Shown piece after piece: positions 59,617 through 64,000 of a DNA stretch of 64,000 bases; within the stretch, counting starts at the first letter, position 1; each line of letters begins with the position of its first letter. Source of the DNA: Firmicutes bacterium CAG:24053_14 (GTDB taxonomy: Bacteria > Bacillota > Clostridia > Oscillospirales > Oscillospiraceae); assembly GCA_001916715.1 (NCBI GenBank), contig MNSZ01000051.1, positions 38,715 through 102,714 on the forward strand. Direction: 5' to 3'. The notes under the pieces are model-generated. The model worked only from the letters and a program-made list of their open reading frames with translations, was not told where the DNA came from and ran no database searches. The translations under genes were made by a program, and so were the position numbers.

Positions 59617-61431
59617 ATGAACGAAGTTAAATCCCCCAAAAAGCCGCTGATGTATTACTATACGATAGTGCTCATCCTTTTGCTGGTGTTCAATTTTGTC
59701 GCAATGCCGTGGATAAGCGAGCATCAGATCAAGGAAGTTGACTACAACACTTTTATCAATATGGTAGATAACGGCGAGGTCAGCACAGTTGAGATCCAGC
59801 AGCAGAACAACCGCATTCTTTTCCAGGGAAATGACAACAGAAAAATTTACAAGACTGCCATGCTGCCTGATAACGACCTCGTTTCGCATCTGCTTGACGC
59901 CAATGTTTCCACGACCGGCGAGGAGATCGAGCAGACCTCGGCATTGGTGAGCATCCTTGCGTGGGTGCTGCCGATCATACTGTTTGTCGCTCTCGGGCAG
60001 TTTATGTCACGCAAGATGATGGAAAAGATGGGCGGTGGGAACTCCATGATGTTCAACATGGGAAAGTCCAACGCCAGGGTCTATGTAAAATCTGCGGAAG
60101 GCATTAAATTTGCCGATGTCGCAGGTGAAGACGAGGCAAAGGAAAATCTCTCCGAGATAGTTGACTATCTGCACGATCCCGGCAAATACCGCGAGATCGG
60201 TGCATCGATGCCAAAAGGTATACTGCTTGTCGGCCCTCCGGGAACGGGTAAAACCATGCTCGCAAAGGCCGTCGCCGGCGAAGCGGATGTTCCGTTCTTC
60301 TCAATGTCCGGCTCTGAGTTTGTCGAGATGTTCGTCGGTATGGGTGCAAGCAAGGTGCGCGATCTGTTCAAACAGGCGAAGGAAAAAGCGCCCTGCATAG
60401 TTTTCATCGACGAGATCGACGCTATCGGCAAAAAGCGTGACGGTCAGCTCGGAGGAAACGACGAGCGCGAGCAGACATTGAACCAACTTTTGACCGAAAT
60501 GGACGGCTTTGAGGGCAATAACGGCGTAATAATCCTTGCCGCAACAAACCGCCCCGAGTCGCTTGACCCGGCGCTTACGCGCCCAGGCCGCTTTGACCGC
60601 CGCGTTCCGGTTGAGCTTCCCGACCTCAAGGGCAGGGAGGAGATACTCAAGGTCCACGCCAAAAAGATAAGAATAGCCGAGGACGTTGACTTTAACAAGA
60701 TCGCGCGCATGGCCTCCGGCGCATCGGGCGCCGAGCTTGCAAATATCGTCAATGAAGCGGCTCTGCGCGCCGTGCGCGACGGACGGCGCTTTGCGACTCA
60801 GGCAGACCTTGAGGAGAGCATCGAGGTCGTCATAGCCGGCTACCAGAAGAAAAATGCTATTATGACCGACCACGAAAAGCACATAGTTGCATATCACGAG
60901 ATAGGCCATGCCCTTGTCGCCGCAAAGCAGACAAATTCCGCGCCCGTGCAGAAGATCACCATCGTTCCGCGCACCTCCGGCGCGCTGGGCTACACCATGC
61001 AGGTCGAAGAGGGCAACCATTATCTTATGAGCAAGTCGGAGATAGAAAATAAGATAGCGACCTTTACAGGCGGCCGCGCTGCCGAGGAGGTAGTATTCGG
61101 CTCTGTAACGACCGGTGCATCTAACGATATTGAGCAGGCGACAAAGCTCGCCAGAGCTATGATAACGCGCTACGGCATGAGTGATGATTTCGATATGGTC
61201 GCAATGGAAACCGTCAATAACCAGTATCTCGGCGGCGACACATCGCTTGCATGCTCTGCCGATACTCAGGCCGAAATTGACCGGCAGGTCGTTGCGCTTA
61301 TCAAAAAGCAGCATGACAAGGCCATAAAGATCCTCACCGATAACCGCGATAAGCTCGATGAGCTTGCAAAATTCCTCTATGAGAAGGAAACCATAACCGG
61401 CGAGGAGTTTATGGAGATATTAAATAAGTAA
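59617..61431 (+). CDS. ftsH: ATP-dependent zinc metalloprotease FtsH
   Basis: 604 aa from ATG 59617 (GGGAG upstream; the TTG at 59599 is not used). Two membrane helices (about 12-30, 113-130) flank an external domain. AAA+ motifs: GPPGTGKT (206-213), IDEIDAIG, SRH arginines in RPGRFDRR. Peptidase HEIGH replaces the usual HEAGH. It degrades membrane and misfolded proteins. It is a single gene with its own terminator. Confidence 0.95.
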   Translation: MNEVKSPKKPLMYYYTIVLILLLVFNFVAMPWISEHQIKEVDYNTFINMVDNGEVSTVEIQQQNNRILFQGNDNRKIYKTAMLPDNDLVSHLLDANVSTTGEEIEQTSALVSILAWVLPIILFVALGQFMSRKMMEKMGGGNSMMFNMGKSNARVYVKSAEGIKFADVAGEDEAKENLSEIVDYLHDPGKYREIGASMPKGILLVGPPGTGKTMLAKAVAGEADVPFFSMSGSEFVEMFVGMGASKVRDLFKQAKEKAPCIVFIDEIDAIGKKRDGQLGGNDEREQTLNQLLTEMDGFEGNNGVIILAATNRPESLDPALTRPGRFDRRVPVELPDLKGREEILKVHAKKIRIAEDVDFNKIARMASGASGAELANIVNEAALRAVRDGRRFATQADLEESIEVVIAGYQKKNAIMTDHEKHIVAYHEIGHALVAAKQTNSAPVQKITIVPRTSGALGYTMQVEEGNHYLMSKSEIENKIATFTGGRAAEEVVFGSVTTGASNDIEQATKLARAMITRYGMSDDFDMVAMETVNNQYLGGDTSLACSADTQAEIDRQVVALIKKQHDKAIKILTDNRDKLDELAKFLYEKETITGEEFMEILNK

Positions 61432-61442
61432 ACAGCGCATGA

Positions 61443-61484
61443 AAACGTAAGAAGCCGGGAAGCCCGGCTCCTTGCGTTTTCACC
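61443..61484 (+). terminator. Rho-independent terminator
   Basis: AAAACG...AGCCGGG pairs with CCCGGCT...CGTTTT with small bulges, ending in TTTTC. It ends ftsH. The 200 nt to 61688 hold no gene that I can see. Confidence 0.75.
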
Positions 61485-61688
61485 GTTTATCAGGCATGCG
61501 ATGCTAATGCATGGCAAATGCAAAATGCCGAAACGATGCTGAAATGGAAACCGACAATCACGCAGAAATTGTACAATTATTAAAAAATGCTTAAAAACGC
61601 TCAAAAACACGTTGCATTTCGCGTTAATTTGTTGTTAAATAATAATGTTATAAAATAGTTTGACCTGTTGCTTAAATGAGGAAGGCTT

Positions 61689-62012
61689 ATGAACCTTACG
61701 GACATTTTATCGGTGCTCGGCGGTGCGGTGCTCGGCGCTGCGGTGGCATATATCAATATGCGCATAAGCAAAGCAAACCTGAATGCGTCGAATATGGCGG
61801 CTGTAATGGGCGTTAATATGCTGCGGCTGTTGCTTGACGCGGCTGCTCTTGCCATTTGCTTCTTTGTTTGTAAGACATATGATCTTCCGATGACGGCAAC
61901 GCTCATTGCGGCGGCCGTCGGTCTGTCCGGCGGCGGAATGCTGTTTTTGAAGATGATGGTCAACAAAACTCAGCCGCAAAGTAAAGATACGGCGGACGGA
62001 GGTGAAAAATAA
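61689..62012 (+). CDS. AtpI-like small membrane protein ahead of the ATP synthase operon
   Basis: 107 aa with about four membrane segments (LSVLGGAVLGAAVAYINM, AAVMGVNMLRLLLDAAALAI, ATLIAAAVGLSGGGMLFLKM). Its place directly before atpB (stop and start adjacent) and its size match the AtpI/UncI assembly factors, which help form the c-ring. Sequence is not closely diagnostic. Confidence 0.65.
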   Translation: MNLTDILSVLGGAVLGAAVAYINMRISKANLNASNMAAVMGVNMLRLLLDAAALAICFFVCKTYDLPMTATLIAAAVGLSGGGMLFLKMMVNKTQPQSKDTADGGEK

Positions 62013-62669
62013 TTGAAAGAATTCTTTGAAAACTTTTTGATGCCGACCAAGACTATCTATTCTATGTGGGTGATAATGGCGGTCATTTTGCTGTTTAGCA
62101 TAATAGCGACGCGCAAGATGAAAGACGTGCCCGGCCCGCTGCAAAATATTGCGGAAATGGCTGTGGGCGGACTTTTGAACTTCTTTGCCGGAGTCCTGGG
62201 AGAGAAGAAGGCACGGCACTATTTCCCGATGCTGGGCTCATTTTTTGTCCTTATCATCGTGTGTAACTATTCCGGACTTATTCCCGGATCGGGAGATCTG
62301 TTCACGGTCCCTACATCGGTGCTGACGGTAACGGCGGCGCTGTCGACCATATCTTTTGTCGCCATCCAGTCGTCCGGCATAAAAAAGCGCGGCCTCGGCA
62401 AATACCTCGGCACGTTCTTCAAGCCATTTGCGTTCCTGTTCCCGATCCTGATCCTCGAACAGTTTACGCGTCCGCTTTCCATGGCATTGCGACTTTACGG
62501 CAATATCTACGGCGAAGAGCTTGCAGCGGAAACGCTGTTTGAACTGTTCCCGGTAGGATTGCCTATAGTCATGCACATACTTAGTCTTCTGTTCTGCTTC
62601 ATTCAGGCAATGGTATTTACCATGCTGCTTGCAGTATTCATCAATGAAGCGACCGAAGACGAAGAATAA
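62013..62669 (+). CDS. atpB: F-type ATP synthase subunit a
   Basis: 218 aa from TTG 62013 (GGAGGTG 7 nt upstream). Five to six helices, with the essential Arg in MALRLYGNIYGE and the family motif LILEQFTRPLSM. It forms the ion half-channels against the c-ring. Confidence 0.92.
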   Translation: MKEFFENFLMPTKTIYSMWVIMAVILLFSIIATRKMKDVPGPLQNIAEMAVGGLLNFFAGVLGEKKARHYFPMLGSFFVLIIVCNYSGLIPGSGDLFTVPTSVLTVTAALSTISFVAIQSSGIKKRGLGKYLGTFFKPFAFLFPILILEQFTRPLSMALRLYGNIYGEELAAETLFELFPVGLPIVMHILSLLFCFIQAMVFTMLLAVFINEATEDEE

Positions 62670-62707
62670 ACAAGTAAACACATACACAATTATAGGAGGA
62701 AACACAA

Positions 62708-62941
62708 ATGTCAATAGCACAGGGTCTTATCGCAATAGGCGTTGCACTGGCCATCGGCCTGAGCACGATCGGCGTCGGTATCGGCCAGGGTCTTGCAGCC
62801 TCGAAGGCACTTGAGGGTATGGCACGTCAGCCGGATATGAAAGGTCAGCTTCAGTCTGTCATGATCCTTGCAATGGGCTTTATGGAAGCGCTGGCCATCT
62901 ATGGTCTGGTCATCGCATTCGTGCTTATTGCCAAGATGTAA
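62708..62941 (+). CDS. atpE: F-type ATP synthase subunit c
   Basis: 77 aa hairpin of two helices with the polar loop RQPD. The ion-binding Glu is E60 (MGFMEALAIYG). Gln27 is present in the first helix, but E60 is followed by Ala-Leu rather than Ser/Thr, so the Na+-type ligand set is incomplete. Proton coupling is therefore more likely. Confidence 0.95.
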   Translation: MSIAQGLIAIGVALAIGLSTIGVGIGQGLAASKALEGMARQPDMKGQLQSVMILAMGFMEALAIYGLVIAFVLIAKM

Positions 62942-62976
62942 GAATAGAAATAGCATCTTGAAAGGGGGAGACCAGA

Positions 62977-63477
62977 TTGATTTTAGACATAGTTGGACTG
63001 CAGATCAGCGTACCTGAGTTCATACTTACTATTATCAGCTTCTTCCTGTTTATGTTCCTGTTGAACAAATTCCTTTTCAAGCCCGTTCTCAGCTTTATGG
63101 ACGCGCGCAAGGCACGCATTGACGAAGGCCTTGCCGAGGGAAAGAAAGCCGAGACCGCACTTGAAGAGAACAAGGCACAGCTTGCACAGGAGCTTGCTCA
63201 GACCGGCGCTGAAGCCCGCGGCGTTATAAACGCGGCGCGCAGCGATGCCGAAAAGGCAAAGGGCGAGGTGCTCAATGCCGCCCATGCCGAGGCCGAGCAG
63301 CTTCATAAAAACGTCCGTGAGCGAGTGAAAAGCGAGGAAAAGGCCGCCGTCGGCGAAATTGACGGCAGCATGCCCGAGCTTGTCGCTCTGCTGTCCGACC
63401 GTCTTGTCGGCAGCGGTGCGCAGGATAACAAGGCGCTCATCGACGTCTCAAGTGGATATCATATGGAAAATAGTTAA
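62977..63477 (+). CDS. atpF: F-type ATP synthase subunit b
   Basis: 166 aa from TTG 62977 (AAAGGGGGAG upstream). One N-terminal helix (about 12-33, FILTIISFFLFMFLLNKFLF) and a long Ala/Glu/Lys coiled coil. It forms half of the peripheral stalk. It overlaps the next b-like gene by 26 bp. Confidence 0.9.
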   Translation: MILDIVGLQISVPEFILTIISFFLFMFLLNKFLFKPVLSFMDARKARIDEGLAEGKKAETALEENKAQLAQELAQTGAEARGVINAARSDAEKAKGEVLNAAHAEAEQLHKNVRERVKSEEKAAVGEIDGSMPELVALLSDRLVGSGAQDNKALIDVSSGYHMENS

Positions 63478-64000
63478 CTTTATCATACTGTTCGGCGCTT
63501 TGTATCTCATCTGCCGAAAGATGAATCTTTTCGACAAGATGTTCGGCAGCCGCAGACGCGGCATAGGCGAGGAGATCGAAAACTCCGAAAAAGCCAAGGC
63601 TCAGGCCAAAGCCCTCGGAGAGGATATCGAAAAAGCCAGAGCCGAAAACGAAGAGCGCAAGCAGCAGCTTCTTAAGGATGCCGAGGCCCAGGCCGAAGCT
63701 GACGGAGCGGCAATAGCGGCTGCCGGAGAACAAGAGGCAAAAAGCCTTGTCGAGAATGCCGAAAAGAGCGAAGGCCAGCTTATGGCTCAGATGCGTGACA
63801 GAGTGTCGTCCGACGCTGTGCGCCGCGTAGCCGAGATAACCGCAGAGGTACTTCGCAACGGCAATTTTGAGGACTCCAAGCAGGCGCTGAATGATAAGTT
63901 TATCGAACAAATTAAAGAATTGGTATCGGCAATGCCGAGTGACATTTTGAACATGAACGAACTTAAAAAACTTGACATTTCAATAAAGAGCGCGCAGCCG
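63452..64000 (+). CDS. Second b-type subunit, probably fused to delta (partial, runs off the window)
   Basis: Open from GTG 63452 to the edge (183 codons, no stop). It begins with one membrane helix (about IVNFIILFGALYLICRKMNL), then a coiled coil (AKALGEDIEKARAENEERKQ). The last part (ELVSAMPSDILNMNEL, then DISIKSAQP) resembles the point where delta-type domains begin. A b-prime or b-delta fusion is inferred; the rest of the gene is outside the window. Confidence 0.7.
   Translation, partial: MDIIWKIVNFIILFGALYLICRKMNLFDKMFGSRRRGIGEEIENSEKAKAQAKALGEDIEKARAENEERKQQLLKDAEAQAEADGAAIAAAGEQEAKSLVENAEKSEGQLMAQMRDRVSSDAVRRVAEITAEVLRNGNFEDSKQALNDKFIEQIKELVSAMPSDILNMNELKKLDISIKSAQP

Overview
The window is chromosomal DNA from a low-to-moderate GC Gram-positive bacterium of the class Clostridia, most likely a gut Oscillospirales/Ruminococcaceae-type organism. 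The case rests on SpoIIID, a SpoIIE-type phosphatase beside an FeFe-hydrogenase-like sensor, FtsH with an HEIGH zinc motif, Firmicute promoters (TTGACA/TATAAT) and AGGAGG ribosome sites, and many secreted proteins ending in three S-layer homology (SLH) domains. The species cannot be named from this sequence alone.

Layout. 1-15600: four SLH-anchored surface proteins alternate with a MarR-MATE efflux pair, a TetR regulator, an M20 peptidase operon with two membrane proteins, spoIIID, and a DivIVA-like coiled-coil gene. 15559-23288: a 7.6-kb integrative element bounded by 98-bp direct repeats that include the 3' end of tRNA-Gly(CCC). It carries a tyrosine integrase, a membrane-anchored DUF4041/GIY-YIG protein, HicAB (type II toxin-antitoxin), a ToxN/AbiQ-family type III toxin with a three-repeat RNA antitoxin, a phage-type repressor, and small phage-like genes. 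23505-31353: an SLH-anchored lipase, an ABC exporter pair and a Ser/Thr kinase. 31630-46034: mostly housekeeping genes (prfC, rseC-like, hydrogenase-like sensor and phosphatase, gluQRS, tetR, ybaK, uvrA, recD2, comF, mreB). 46570-48495: a sixth SLH protein, paralogous to the first. 48536-59508: yebC, DUF1015, NUDIX, glpK, a lipase-like hydrolase, and trkAH divergent from a kdpDE-like two-component system. 59617-64000: ftsH and the start of an F-type ATP synthase operon, cut by the window edge.

Most notable observation. The paralogous SLH genes at 551 and 46570 have homologous upstream regions, but the roughly 130-bp segment between two palindromic inverted repeats lies in opposite orientation at the two loci. 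The segment carries a TTGCAT-17-TATCAT promoter. It points away from the gene at 551 (OFF) and toward the gene at 46570 (ON). This is what an invertible, phase-variable promoter controlling surface proteins would look like. Upstream of both loci, and again before prfC, is a roughly 132-137 nt candidate small RNA with a conserved promoter and identical terminator stem.

How the parts fit. The SLH proteins share a signal peptide and anchor but carry different N-terminal modules (a papain/NlpC-like cysteine peptidase, CHAP amidase, Ig-like, BspA-like leucine-rich, lipase), often followed by CxxC repeat modules. They look like an exchangeable set of surface enzymes and adhesins. The integrative element looks like a small stability/defence island with two unrelated toxin-antitoxin systems. 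The potassium uptake genes and the KdpDE-like sensor probably form one regulon around the tandem 17-bp repeats between them.
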